DNA from: Achatina immaculata
Taxonomy: Eukaryota > Mollusca > Gastropoda > Stylommatophora > Achatinidae
Assembly (NCBI GenBank): GCA_009760885.1
Contig: CM019709.1
Coordinates: 34,496,126 to 34,560,125 of the forward strand
Length of the DNA stretch: 64,000 nucleotides
Direction: 5' to 3'
In this document: in pieces, positions 29,280-40,914 of the stretch
How positions within the stretch are numbered: position 1 is the stretch's first letter
How the letters are laid out: each line of letters opens with the position of its first letter
Notes under the pieces: generated by a model
The model's database searches: none
What the model saw: only the letters and a program-made list of their open reading frames with translations
What the model was told of the DNA's origin: nothing
Position numbers and translations under genes: made by a program

Positions 29280-30350
29280 CGAACACTTCACGCAGACTTC
29301 TGACTCCTGACTCAAGAGCGATCTCTACACTGAAGAATATGTCCAAGCATAAGTCCAACTCAATATCATACATGTACACCGCCCTTTTTAAAGCTCTTTC
29401 TCAGGACTCATATAGACAGATAAAAGACCATTCAGATATACATCTTCTAGCTTCACGCACCTGTTCTCTCACTCAAAAAAGTGTCCCCCCACCCCCAAAT
29501 CCCCTTAAGCCCCAGCTGGTTGCCAAGCTTAATAACATTCAGTCACACAACAAAATCCCTCTTGCTGCCGTAACGCCTGAATAGCCCCGGGAAACATCAA
29601 CAATCTACACACTGCTATACAAACACATACAACATTCATAAAATGGTATCGCACAAAAACAGAAATAATGGCAGCAGTTACGTGTATGACATCATTTCAT
29701 TTCTTATTATGGGCCAAGCGACACCGAAACGCTACAGCCAACCTTGAACCACCTTCGCAATTACTGCAGCTCACAATCACAGCTATTTACAAACCGTGAA
29801 AAAACGTACCGCATGCTGTCCAAATACTTGCAGTACATAATTTTCTCCTAACCTCGCATTGACGTGTAGTTAATTTGGACCCTCACGCGATGAACTGAGG
29901 AAAGGGCCAATTTGTGGCTCTACAGATCAGTGCCCTCGTTATAGGTGCATTAATATTATTAGGACTAAGCTAGATGGAGCCCAAACTAGCCTTGGGCAGT
30001 ATTCTTCTGTCTTAGCTGGCTACAAAGTGTCTGTAGAGTGCGGATGAGTGAAAGGAGTGTGGGGGGGGGGGGGGAAGGGGTGAGGAGGCGCGAGGGTCAC
30101 ATGAACTAATAAGATTTCTTTGCCCTGGAGATGGATTTCGTCTACTTTTCCCATAATGCTCCAGGCGACAGAGATGCCTGGTAAATTACGTGGATCCGAA
30201 ATCATCAAGAACCTAATTGCTGAAAATAAAAATGTATACTGTAACTGAATGCATTATTAGGAAGAGGAAAAAGACAGACAAAGGGATGGGCACATGGACT
30301 GGGATAAAATAGTCGGAGATCGACAGAGATAGACAGGCGGAAACCGTAGT
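29280..30350. other. No gene recognised
   Basis: About 1 kb without repeat relatives in this window. The only features are a C-run (29486) and a G-run (30061). The longest frame (29189-29584) draws its start from the microsatellite and shows no domain. Confidence 0.4.
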
Positions 30351-30356
30351 ACAAAG

Positions 30357-30612
30357 GCTAAGATTGTTTCAATGATCTACGTATCAATTCATTCTGTTCT
30401 TAGATTGCTTCACTGATCTACATATGGCACTGTTCATTTCCTGATTGTTTCATTGATCTACATATCACACTCTTTATTTCCTGAATGTTTCATTGATCAA
30501 CATATCACATTGTTCATTTCCTGATCCTTTCATTGATCTTCGTATCACATTGTTCATTTCCTGATTGTTTCATTGATCAACATATCACGTATTTTTGTCT
30601 CTAAACTGTTTC
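30357..30612. repeat. About 41-bp minisatellite (ATTGTTTCATTGATC...)
   Basis: Units of TGTTTCATTGATC(T/A)ACATATCAC(A)T plus TTCATTTCCTGA repeat about six times. The same unit type, GATTGTTTCGATGATCTATA, recurs at 31840-32045 and once at 33073-33110, so it is one satellite family spread over 2.7 kb. Confidence 0.9.
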
Positions 30613-30659
30613 GATGATCCACAGTCCAGACACTTACAGAAGGGCAGCCACAAGGAAAT

Positions 30660-31440
30660 ATGCGTGAATAATATGTCAGGCAGATGGGAGGGACAGAGTG
30701 GCGAAAAAATGGCCTGACAAACTGACAGACAGATTGGAGGGACAGAGTGGCGAACAAATGACCTGACAAACTGACAGACAGATTGGAGGGCCAGACTGGC
30801 GAACAAATGGCCTGACAAATTGACAGGCAGATGGGAGGGCCAGATTGGCGAACAAATGGCCTGACAAACTTATAGGCAGGTTGGAGGGCCAGATTGGCGA
30901 ACAAATGACCTGACAAATTGACAGACAGATGGGAGGGCTAGAATGAGGAACAAATGGCCTGACAAATTGACAGGCAGGTTGGAGGGCCAGATTGGCGAAC
31001 AAATGGCCTGACAAATTAACAGACAGATGGGAGGGCCAGATTGGCGAACAAATGGCCTGACAAACTGATAGGCAGGTTGGAGGGCCAGATTGGCGAACAA
31101 ATGGCCTGACAAATTAACAGACAGATGGAAGGGCCAGATTGGCGAACAAATGGGCTGACAAATTAACAGGCAGATGGGAGGGCTAGATTGGCGAATAAAT
31201 GGGCTGACAAATTAACAAGACAGATGGGGGGGGGGGCAGACTGGCGAACAAATGGCCTGACAAATTGACAGACAGATGGGAGGGCCAGAGTGGCTAACAA
31301 ATGGGCTGACAAATTGACAGACAGGTGAGAAAGACACGGTGGCGAACAAATGGTTTGAAAAATTGACAGACAGACATGTGGGAGGGACAAATTGCCACAC
31401 AGACAGACTAGGAGAGAGGGACAGACTGACAAACAGACAG
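30660..31440. repeat. 49-bp minisatellite, about 14 units
   Basis: GGCGAACAAATGGCCTGACA and AATTGACAGACAGATGGGAG units recur at 49-bp spacing (CGAACAAATG at 30751, 30800, 30849). Right of 31320 the units grade into CAGA-rich sequence. Because 49 is not a multiple of 3, each minus frame cycles through the same 49-residue peptide. Frames such as ICLSICQAICSPV are artefacts. Confidence 0.95.
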
Positions 31441-31699
31441 GCGGACAGACAAGTGAATGGACACACTGAGAGACGTGTTTATGGGAGAAAAGACTGAAAG
31501 AGGGACAGAACAGAAGGATAAGAAAGACAGACAGACAGAAATATAATCATAATGAAGGGCAGATGGACTGGCAGCCTGATTGACTAACCGACAGACAGAC
31601 ACAAATCGCGTCTAAGAGCTTAGAAACGAAAACAAGCGCCACTACCGCTCGCTAATCTCCAGCATTGAATCAACTGCCAGATTGATTCATTTGTCTCCG

Positions 31700-31790
31700 T
31701 ACATAAGGTAAAGGTAATCCTGTCATGCCTTAGAGGCACATAGGGATGTGGTGTTAGTGTCCATATTTTAGTACCCATATTTTCCTTACA
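31700..31790 (-). mobile_element. SINE-2 3' end fragment
   Basis: The reverse complement reads TATGGACACTAACACCACAT, CCCTATGTGCCTCTAAGGCA and TGACAGGATTACCTTTACCT, matching the 3' end of the SINE at 63.13 kb (GGGCACTAACACCATATCCG, TTATGTGCCTCTAAGACATG). Confidence 0.75.
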
Positions 31791-31834
31791 TAAGCAACCA
31801 GTAATACTTCCTATCCGACGTCTGGCTACTCTCT

Positions 31835-32046
31835 AACTCCAGATTGTTTCGATGATCTATATGTCGCATATTTCTGTTTCTAAATTGTTTCGACATATGT
31901 GATATGTCGCATATTTCTGTTTCTAAATTGTTTCGATGATCTATATGTGGCATATTTCTGTTTCTAAATTGTTTCAATGATCTATATGTCGCATATTTCT
32001 GTTCCTAGATTGTTTCAATGATATATAAATCGCATTCTTCTGTTCA
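31835..32046. repeat. About 41-bp minisatellite, second block
   Basis: GATTGTTTC(A/G)ATGATCTATATGT(C/G)G and CATATTTCTGTTTCTA alternate about five times. A single displaced unit lies at 33073-33112, beyond a 1-kb interruption. Confidence 0.9.
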
Positions 32047-33072
32047 GAGACTGCGTAAAATATGTTGGTGCAACTTTACGTGTTATCAATATTTGATGGA
32101 ATATTTTATGAATATGGTTCACAGACCAACAACCTCCTTGCCATGTACTACAATTCTAGAGGAAAGATTATATATCCCCTATTACACCACCAACCCAGGT
32201 TGCCCCTTCCTTGACTTATTGTATGCCATTTGTGATTAAATCTACTCAAACATATGACATTTAGTACAACAATACATAAGACATGCAATACAAATCACCA
32301 AATCCAACCTCACAATTAAGTACAACAACATACAAACTAGCACTAACAATCAACATGATATCAAGACATTATTAGTCTACAATGGAAGAGCAATAGATGA
32401 ACAACAAATCAATGAAAATGAAAAATAATTCAACCACAATAACATGTGATAAATGAAACTTCACAGGTCTGCAATATCAATAATATGAACTTTATGGACC
32501 TAATCACCGGAACTCTTCATGTGGCATCCAAACGAATATGTGTGTAGCTGCACTTTAATCTACGAAGCCATACCTGTCCATGACATTGATTATTATAGTT
32601 TATATTGATGCAAACACATAGTCAGTATGCATTTTAAAGACCAAGCATGTTACCAATCCTATATGCACAATACTCACAATGAAATCATAACATATTAAGA
32701 AGCAATAACTTTTTAATAAAATCATATATCACTACAACTGTAATTATTAATAGAACTAAACATTCACACAGATCACATCACTACACGTACTGACTTGAAA
32801 CCTTCATCACAGCTTTTACACTATATAAATCTACACCACACTGAGGTGGGCACGGGCAGAATATAACTAAAAATCACAATAATATAAGGAAATTACAGGA
32901 CAATCTACAAGCACGACGAAAACACTACATCACCCGGCCATGCCTCCGGTACGTATATGATGCAAGACAATGTTCAGTCACACACTAACCCCGGAGCCTC
33001 TACCAAGTCACGTGGACGACTACGCTTCGGTCAAGGTCGTACACTACCCGACCAAAGCGCAGATCGCCCACA
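32047..33072. other. A/C-rich insertion-like segment interrupting a satellite
   Basis: This roughly 1-kb block separates two parts of the 41-bp satellite. It is A/C-rich on the plus strand from 32240 to 32940 and becomes GC-richer at its right end (CACCCGGCCATGCCTCCGGT). It lacks repeat relatives in the window, open frames of note and clear terminal repeats. It could be a transposon copy or a solo LTR. The nature is unresolved. Confidence 0.35.
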
Positions 33073-33554
33073 ACTATTTGAATGATCCACATATCACATC
33101 TTTCTATTTCTACACATCTTTTCTTCCCTAATCTTTTTCTCCGCAGCCTTGGTGTCCTTTCAACGTGAAGTCCCGTATACATGAGGTTTAATTTCTCTAT
33201 CTTGTCTCCTCATGACATCTCCAAAGAGTTTCACTCCCCCCCCCCCTCTCCTCCTCCTTATCATTTGATTAGGTTTCCATGTTCGACCGCGTCTCCGGGA
33301 TTTCCTCATTTATCACGGCTGTCCGTGTTGCATCCTTTAGGCTGCTAATGTCCATTTCACCTGTTTACTGTCCAAAAGGCATATGTCTGAAGACATATTA
33401 GAGCTTTTTTCGAGGTTTATCCATGTAATACTGTGTTCTCTTACTTTACTGTACAAAAGCCTCATTGTTCTCTATTTGTAAAAACGCGTGGTTGAAGCAA
33501 CATTGCCTCACTTCCGAACTTCTGTAAGTGTTTTTCCCCTCACTGATTAAGGAC

Positions 33555-33798
33555 ACACATTATTAAACGTCATGAGAATCTAGAGAAGACCGTCTTGGAA
33601 GGGTACATAATGGGGAAAAAAGAAAGAGAGGAAGACCACGGCGAAAATTGCTGCAAGTCATCGTTGATAACCTGCAAATGGATGCATCAGCAGCAGGGCA
33701 TCTTACTTACAACGGAGATGCCTACAGGAGAGCTGTTATGGAAGCAAAGTTCCTCAAGGGACATGCAAATGACTGACTGACTGACTGACTGATTAATG
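33555..33798 (+). mobile_element. Family A LINE 3' fragment with (TGAC)n tail
   Basis: Starts ATTAAACGTCATGAGAATCT, encodes EKTVLEGYIMGK and then frame-broken KRGRPR, and ends GGGACATGCAAATGACTGAC with (TGAC)n at 33770-33792. The 5' truncation falls at nearly the same point as 6.97 kb. Confidence 0.9.
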
Positions 33799-33809
33799 AC
33801 AGTTTCTAA

Positions 33810-34025
33810 TTGGTTAGTAGCGTTAAGTTATTAGTACACTAGCATAGCAGCCAAGAGGTCCTGTGTTTAATTCTTCATAGGATGCTTCAAGAACTGCGTA
33901 CCGCAGATTTCTCCGGGAAAGTAAAGACAGAGGGGACCGGTGCTAGCATTCCTACCTCACAATGTTGTAGCTTGAAAAGGCAGTGACATTTCATACCCCA
34001 GCAACACGCAAATGCCAAGGGACAT
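33810..34025 (+). mobile_element. SINE-1-related copy, degenerate
   Basis: GTTATTAGTACACTAGCATA, GCCAAGAGGTCCTGTGTTTA recalls a decayed tRNA head. The tail AAAAGGCAGTGACATTTCAT, ACCCCAGCAACACGCAAATG matches the SINE-1 tail at 7.95 kb. It directly follows a family A (TGAC)n tail. Confidence 0.5.
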
Positions 34026-34399
34026 AATTTACAAAATCATCTTGCCTAAAAATGTGCATGCATGTTTGATATGCCTATTAGATTGAAATCTACATGTATC
34101 TGTGCAACAGCTACCTATGGAAAGAGAGAAGAACCAAACGAAGAGAGCTTCAAAGAAGTTTAAGAAGAACGAAAAATAGTTCAAATGATGCGAAAAAACA
34201 GTTTCTCAAGGCCGTGTCTTGAGACGGTAGAAGTAAGAGAAATTGATAAAGGCTGTAAAATCCAGGGAAAAAAGAAGGAAAAGGAGGCCATGAGAAAAAA
34301 AAATCTCCATGGACTGCTGATCAAGTGGAGAAAACGAGAATCATTTAAACTGATTGGAAACACCAGGAGTGACGCACGATTAAGAAGCATGGTTACCTG

Positions 34400-34855
34400 C
34401 GCCACCCGGCACCCTGCATAATGTCTGTGTGTAAACATGGCTCTACTGAAACTCTACGCAATGTCTGTGAGTAAACATGGCTTTACTGAAACTCTACACA
34501 ATGTCTGTGTGTAAATGGCTTTACTGAAACTCTACGCAATGTCTGTGAGTAAACATGGCTTTACTGAAACTCTACACAATGTCTGTGTGTAAATGGCTTT
34601 ACTGAAACTCTACACAATGTCTGTGTGTAAACATGGCTTTACTGAAACTCTACATAATGTCTGTGTGTAAACATGCCTTTACTGAAACTCTACGTAATGT
34701 CTGTGTGTAAACATGCCTTTACTGAAACTCTACGTAATGTCTGTGTGTAAACATGCTTTTACTGAAACTCTACGTAATGTCTGTGTGTAAACATGCTTTT
34801 ACTGAAACTCTACGTAATGTCTGTGTGTAAACATGCCTTTACCGAAGCTCATTAG
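34400..34855. repeat. About 40-bp minisatellite, 11 units
   Basis: CTCTACGCAATGTCTGTGTG and TAAACATGGCTTTACTGAAA repeat with a 36-40 bp period. Some units lack ACAT after TAA. No coding value. Confidence 0.95.
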
Positions 34856-35139
34856 GAACATTTTTTACAGTTTTCAACCACCGCTTCCAGATTACTCGCC
34901 CTTCTAATCCACGTAGCTCGTACTTAAGACTAATTTGTTTCAACGAGATGTGCCCCCTTCCCCCGTAGACTAATTTAGTTTCAGAGAGATATGCCCCCCC
35001 CCCCCCAACCTCCGTTTAACTCCAAATGATGTGCTAGCCCCTATCGATTATCTTTAAGAAAATCTTATCTTTTTTTTTTTTTAAACTGAAAATTATCTTC
35101 ATTTTTAAGGACTGAAAAGTGTATGCAGCTTCTTAAATT

Positions 35140-35478
35140 TTTGTTGTCAGGATTGGCGAACCACAGCCGATCAAGACCCTCTAAAACTTCTTCGTTGCTA
35201 CCCCCTCCTCCCAGTAACAGGTCTAGCCTAGCTAACGGAATAGGGATCGCCATAATTCCCCCCCCCCCAAATAGTGGTGGAGTCTGCTAAAGAACTACTG
35301 TACACACCCGGTGCTTTTTTGTCTTTAGCGAGGGACTGAAAGAATGGCCGCCTTGACCCGCTCACAAACCGACACCAGGCTGTATTTTAATATTTTTCGC
35401 CGCATCTACTGCAGAGAACACCAGTTTGCAGTTATAGGAAGAAGAAGAAGAAAAAGAAGAAGAAGAAGAAGAAGGGTA
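35140..35478 (+). mobile_element. Repeat P copy with (GAA)n tail
   Basis: GTCAGGATTGGCGAACCACA, CAAGACCCT, TAGCCTAGCTAACGGAATAG, GTGGTGGAGTCTGCTAAAGA, CTCACAAACCGACACCAGGC and CACCAGTTTGCAGTTATAGG, then (GAA)n at 35438-35475. It is nearly complete and has C-run expansions. Confidence 0.9.
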
Positions 35479-35542
35479 TTTTTGTCTCTTTACTTCGAAT
35501 CGATAAGGTAAAGGTGTTTTCGAATCGTTGGCTTTTCTGTAC

Positions 35543-35559
35543 ACTGATGATGATGATGA

Positions 35560-35590
<31 letters not shown>

Positions 35591-35770
35591 GGTATTGATG
35601 ATGACGGTGGTGATAATTTTGGTGATTATATTTGTAATAATGAACGTAATAGTGGCAGTAAACGTAATATTGAATGTGGTGGCGATAGTAATTGTAATGA
35701 CGAGAGAGATGGTGCTAGTAGCTGTGATGGTAACGGTGAAAATGATGGTAATAATGATGATGGTCAATGC
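35543..35770. repeat. (GAT)n and degenerate GTGATGAT-rich sequence
   Basis: Pure GATGATGAT at 35546-35590 decays rightwards into imperfect GGTGATAAT units. The poly-Asp and poly-Met frames here are artefacts. Confidence 0.9.
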
Positions 35771-35779
35771 CGTGCCACA

Positions 35780-36600
35780 AAGCAGCAAAGACAGGTTTCT
35801 CAAAAGGCTCCCCCTACCACACTGGTGATGACATCGGGTAATCATCTATTCGCAGGACCCTGATAACACTTTCGCTATCTAGAAAAGCCGTCTGAGAAAT
35901 GTGTTGGGACTTTGAACCGGAGTAGACATGCTACTTCAGCCATTTTGGAAATGGCGGTTTCAATACTCTTCAGCTATTGGCTGTAAATCTCTGAGAACTG
36001 TATTCCGTCGCACTGCACTATTTTGTATACAGAGTTCAGTTCGATCAGGCGGAAATAATTTAGACCGGTCATACGTGATGGGGTTATCTAGTGGACTATT
36101 TCTATTAATGAAATTCTGCCTACGCAAGTTCAAACTATATGGGCAAAGCGTCCCGTTTTGGGGCTACTGTATTAGTCCCGAATGATCGATGACCTATATA
36201 GAATTTCTCATTGACAGCGTAGTATAGGGTGGTGTTTCAGCAAAGAAACGAAGCTAAAATGTAAGCTTATGAATCAAATGCCAAGTTAGAAAGAGATATT
36301 ACTCACACTGAAGGAGGTAATAATAGTCAGCGATCCATCGCTTAACACAAGCGACACAGAGCTTACTTAAAAGCGAATTATAGCTGATCAAGACCTTATT
36401 CTACATCATAGAGGTGTTACTCCCTCCTCCCTTCCCCTCGGCTGGCTTCCTCGCTACACACATGGAAAGACTATAGTTTGGTTGCGTGAATAGAGGCCGC
36501 TTAGGAAGGCAAGCCGGTCCTAAAATAAGCCACGCCGATGACAGATGTGACGGGGCGAATAAGCATATATAGCAGACTAGCAATTAACTGTAACACAATG
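35780..36600. other. No gene recognised
   Basis: Unclassified, apart from a weak Repeat P-like scrap at 36371-36420 (GCGAATTATAGCTGATCAAG). An 85-codon frame at 35928-36185 has no recognisable domain. Confidence 0.4.
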
Positions 36601-36624
36601 CAACAACTGTCTTAGGCCTGCACA

Positions 36625-36867
36625 GAAGAAGAAGAAGTAGTATTAGCAGCAGCAGCAATTGTAGTAGTAGTAGTAGTAGTAGAAGTAGTAGTAGTAGTAA
36701 TAATAATAGTAGTAATAGTAATAGTAGTAGTAGTAGTAGTAGTAGTAATAGTAGTAGTAGTATTAGTAGTAGTAGTACAAGTAGAAGTAGTAGTAGTATA
36801 AGTAGTAGTAGCAGAAGTAGTAGTAATAGTAGTGGTAGTAGTAGAAGTAGCAGAAGTAGTAGTAGAA

Positions 36868-36901
<34 letters not shown>

Positions 36902-36939
36902 AAGTAGTAGTGGTAGTGGTAGAAGTAGTAGAAGTAGTA

Positions 36940-36976
<37 letters not shown>

Positions 36977-37030
36977 AAGTAGTAGTAGTATTAGTAGTAG
37001 TAGTAGTATTAGTAGTAGTAGTAGTAGTGG
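36625..37030. repeat. (GTA)n trinucleotide tract, about 400 bp
   Basis: GTA repeats with scattered GAA, GTG and ATA variants. The Thr-rich and Val-rich frames that span it are artefacts. Followed by CCATAACCTATACGG and an A-run at 37074. Confidence 0.95.
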
Positions 37031-37159
37031 TCAAGTCAGCGTAGTAGCCATAACCTATACGGTAATGAAACCTCCAAAAAAAAAAAAACACACACGCACA
37101 GGTTTTACTGCTACACAAAAATAAGACGACTTATGAAACATTAACTAAGAAAACTGACT

Positions 37160-37205
37160 TACCTTGTCTTATCTCCTTCCTCGTTTACCTTTAAATGTTG
37201 CAGAC
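37160..37205 (-). mobile_element. Family F 3'-terminal scrap
   Basis: TTGTCTTATCTCCTTCCTCG then TTTACCTTTAAATGTTG matches the 3' end of family F at 63.62 kb and 17.64 kb. Only about 45 bp remain. Confidence 0.45.
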
Positions 37206-37254
37206 TTTTTGATAAGACTTGCCGCATTGTTCCGTGTAAGAGAACATATAAATT

Positions 37255-37575
37255 TATTGTTACTAAGTCCGCTAATGTTGTTCTAGTAGCCTTCTTTTGT
37301 TCTAGTAGTCCTCTATTTTTGTTCTAGTAGTCTCCTACTTTTGTTATAGTAGTCCTCTACTTTTGTTTTAGTAGTTCTCTAATTTTGTTATAGTGGTCCT
37401 CTACTTTTGTTTTAGTAGTCCTCTATTTTTGTTATAGTAGTCTCCTATTTTTGTTCTAGTAGTCCTCTACTTTTGTTATAGTAGTCCTCTACTTTTGTTC
37501 TAGTAGTCCTCTATTTTTGTTATAGTAGTCCTCTATTTTTGTTCTAGTAGTCCTCTACTTTTGTTCTAGTTTTAT
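37255..37575. repeat. 21-22 bp minisatellite, about 15 units
   Basis: TTGTTCTAGTAGTCCTCTAT units with TTCTAG/TATAG/TTTAG variants. Confidence 0.95.
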
Positions 37576-37579
37576 TACA

Positions 37580-38265
37580 GGAGAATTTTGGTAGCTGAGC
37601 AATACTACGTCAATGTTCCATGCTTTCTTTCTACATAGAACAAGTCTCTAGCGCCTGGACAGACGCAAACGAAGAGGAGAGGGGGGGGGGAATGCGTCAA
37701 TCTCTGGAGGGTTGTTCTGGATAGGATTAGAGTCTTCTCGCCGTGGTGTCAGGGCCGTCTCTCAAGTGAGCACTTTATGTCACATCAGATACTCACCCAG
37801 GTCTCGCAAATTAAGATCCCAAATTTACCGTGTGGGAGACGTGTAAGCCCCACTTTAGCGTGTACGTACGTCCAGTCTGTACACATGTACGTGCAAACAC
37901 GTAACGGGACGTGGCGAATGAGATTTACGTAAGGTGAAAGAAAGAGGTTAGAGGGGAAAAGAAGGAGAGAGATGAAAACATTTACGGAATGCTAGGGCCG
38001 AAAAGTTGAAGGACTTGCCTGTTAGATCTAATTATAGATAAGCTAAGATTCGGGCAAGAATTTCAAAACGATGCTAATGGAGGAGGCGGATGAGGAAGAG
38101 GAGAGGGAGAGGGTAGGGGGAGGCTTGTTGGCAGAAGAAAAGCTGAGAGGAGAGAGTGATAATGATAAACAGAAAAATGGCGAAAACGCTTCCGTTTGCA
38201 AAACTCTGACCTTAGAACCCACCTTTTATTTCCTGGAGGCTCGTTTTAAAAATTAAGAGAATACG
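37580..38265. other. No gene recognised
   Basis: Unclassified. One G-run at 37680. A 61-codon frame at 38071-38256 (MLMEEADEEEERERVGG start) has no supporting features. Confidence 0.4.
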
Positions 38266-38267
38266 TG

Positions 38268-38574
38268 ATGGAGAGAGAGAGAGAGAGAGAAACAGATACA
38301 GAGAGAGGTGGAGAGAGAGTGTGTGCTAAAGACAGTGTGTGTTAAAGACAGAGTGTGTGAAAGAGACAGTAAGAGAGTGTGTGTGTGAGAGAGACGGTAA
38401 GAGTGTGTGTGTGAGAGAGAGAGAGAGTGAGAGATCGACGGAGGGAGCGTATGTGTGAAAGAAAGACAGTAAGAGAGTGTGTATGTGTGTGTGTGTAAGA
38501 GAGAGAGCGAGAGGAAGAATGAGAGAACGGCAGAGAGTGTATGTGTGAGAGAGACAGTGAGAGAGAGTGGGTGC

Positions 38575-38612
<38 letters not shown>
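38268..38612. repeat. GA-rich and GAGTGTGTGT microsatellite block
   Basis: Mixed (GA)n and GAGTGTGTGTGAGAG units. Similar in texture to the blocks at 42.8-43.6 and 44.6-46.0 kb. The Ser/Leu/His/Thr-rich minus frames are artefacts. Confidence 0.95.
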
Positions 38613-38714
38613 AAAACGAATATTTTTTTAAAAAACTGGAACACTGTTGACATAGGTCAGCCTGACATTCAGTCATTCATCATTCAGCTTTCACACAACT
38701 TCAGAAGATCCTAT

Positions 38715-39846
38715 TTCTTCAATCAATCAATCAATCAATCAAGTGCTGCATGGCGTAGGCGATCATTTCTCTCCACATTTCCCTGTCTTTTGAGTTGATT
38801 ATGAGATCCGCCGGTGACTTTCTTCCTAGCCATACTGACAGCCCATCCAGTAACTTCTCTCTCTGTCTTCCTCTCTCTCTTCTTCCCTCAATTTTTCCAG
38901 TTGCCACAATGTGTTCCACTTTTCCTCTTCTCAGTAAATGCCCTACAAATCTCCCTTGTCTGCTTCTGATCTTTGCTGTAATTTGTCATTTAACTCCAGC
39001 CTCTCTTAAAACTTCTTCGTTGGTTTTCTTAGCTGTCCATGCTACCTTCAACATCCTTCTTATAAACCACATTTCCATTGCCTCCATTTCTCATTGTACT
39101 CTCTTATTCATAGACCATGCTTCACTCCCATAAAACAAAATTGGCTCGATGTAACATTTAAGTACTCGGAATCTTGTTTCCATTGATAAGAATCTGTTGC
39201 ACAAGACGTTTTTCGTTTTCTGGAATGCTGACTTGGCCTGAGCACGTCTGCTTTTTATTTCGTTGTGACATTTCCCATCAGCTGTTATAATTGTTCCTAA
39301 GTACTTGAATCTATCAACTTGTTTCAGTTCTGTGCCATCGATGGTAATGCAACATTGTGGTGGTATTCTTTTCTTTGAGATGACCATCACTTCAGTCTTC
39401 TTTTTGTTCAGGCTGAGACCTCTATTTTTACTTTCTCGAACCACGATGTACAGAAGGGCCTGTAGCTCCCCTTCACTTTTAGCAATCAGGACTGTGTCAT
39501 CTGCATATCTTAAGTTGTTAAGGTTATATCCGGCAATTGATATTCCAGGTATGTTCTCTATATTTCTCATTATGTTTTCACTGTACAAGGAGAAAATGTC
39601 AGGAGATAGAACACATCCTTGTTTAACTCCCAATTTTATGTCTTGGAATGCTCCTATATGGTTCTCAACCCTCAGTGCTGCTGATTGCTGGCAGTATATG
39701 TTTTTGATAAGTTTCAGATCTTTCCCATCCATGTTGATGCCTTCCAGCATTCTTATAATTTCTGTATGTCTTACTTTATCGAATGCTTAACTGTAGCCTA
39801 TGAAGTATAAATATAGGTCCATCTTTACGTCTAGTGATCTTTCCAT

Positions 39847-39888
<42 letters not shown>

Positions 39889-40785
39889 GTATATTTTTAT
39901 ATATATATATATGGCATTACTTGTGCCTTTTCCTTCGACGAAGCCACACTGTTCTTCAGCGATTTCTGGTTTTATTTTGCTCCAGACTCTTCTCATGACA
40001 ATACAAAGCAGGATTTTGGTAACATGGCTCATAAGACTAATGGTTCGATGGTCTTCACATTCAACTACACCTTGTTTCTTTGGTAGGGCAATGAAAATTG
40101 ATCGCAAAAGGTCTGATGGGACATAGTTACTGTTATAGATGTCATTCAACAATCTGGTAATTATTTCTATGCCAAGCTCTCCTAATGCTTCCAACTCTTC
40201 CTTGATGATTTTATCTGGTCCTGGTGCTTTGTTGTTGTTCATGTGTTTGATGGCTTCTTCCACTTCTGCTTTTAATATGGGAAGCCCTTCATTAATATTT
40301 CGTATATCTATTTCGCTTCTATTGTCCTCATAGAGTTCTCTAATGTATTCGCACCATTGTGCCATTATTTCATCTTTGTTCATTATTATATGCCCCTCCT
40401 TTGATTTCAGGCAACCAGTCTTGTGGCATGCCATTTTGTTTGTTATATTTTATATTTTTTTGTACATATCTCTTACGTTTCCATGATGGCGTGTCTCTAT
40501 TTCACTACATTTCTTATTTAGCCACTCCTCTTCAGCTTTATTACATTTGTGGCTTATTTCTTTATTTATTTTGTCATATTCATCTTTATCTTCCTTTAAA
40601 CTTCTCTGATCTCAGCTGCAAAATTTCTTCTGTCATCCACCTCTGTTTAGCCTTCTGGTTTTTTTTTTTGGAGGTAGGATTTCGATAGATGTTTGCTGAA
40701 TAGAGTCTTTGAGCATCTTCCATTGTTCATCAATCGTTTCAGTCTTCTCTATAGCATTTTACAATAACACACCCTCTGCATTCAA
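38715..40785 (-). mobile_element. RTE-like LINE reverse transcriptase, longest copy, inactive
   Basis: Minus-strand polyprotein from about 40785 to 38731. The linker reads NKMACHKTGCLKSKEGHI. RT fingers include NNNKAPGPDKI and FIALPKKQG. Palm motif A reads YFIGYS then a TAA (39787) then AFDKVRH. The next blocks are GVKQGCVLSPDIFS, motif C LRYADDTVLIAKS and KYLGTII, followed by YGSEAW, then after a frameshift FVGHLLRRGKVEHIVATGK and REMWREMIAYAM. The motif A Asp codon is GGC (Gly, 39796-39798). The endonuclease is absent. The 3' tail is (TTGA)n, seen as ATCAATCAATCA at 38718-38740. An (AT)n tract (39849-39911) replaces a few residues before motif A. Confidence 0.9.
39849..39911. repeat. (AT)n microsatellite inside the RTE-like frame
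   Basis: About 60 bp of AT with a few GTAT interruptions. It lies between the GTSNAI and MERSLDVKM residues and adds an IYIYIY stretch without breaking the frame. Confidence 0.95.
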
Positions 40786-40914
40786 CCAAGAAAGAGAGAG
40801 AGAGAATGAGAGAGATGGAGACAGAGACAGTGTGAGAGAGAGTGGCGAAATAGTGATTGAACGAGAGTATGTGTGAGAGAATGAGAGAGAGAGACAGAGT
40901 ATGTGCGAGAGTTT

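Noticed and set aside
30660..31430. CRISPR-like array
   Set aside because: Units are contiguous 49-bp tandem repeats without unique spacers, and the DNA is clearly eukaryotic.
30554..31466. Several Cys/Leu/Pro-rich frames resembling secreted Cys repeats
   Set aside because: The 49-bp minisatellite gives the same peptide cycle in each frame; there is no signal peptide and no unique sequence.
36612..37118. Thr-rich 168-codon frame
   Set aside because: Product of the (GTA)n tract read as ACT on the other strand.
39305..39790. 161-codon plus-strand frame
   Set aside because: Antisense shadow of the RTE-like reverse transcriptase, whose motifs are on the minus strand.
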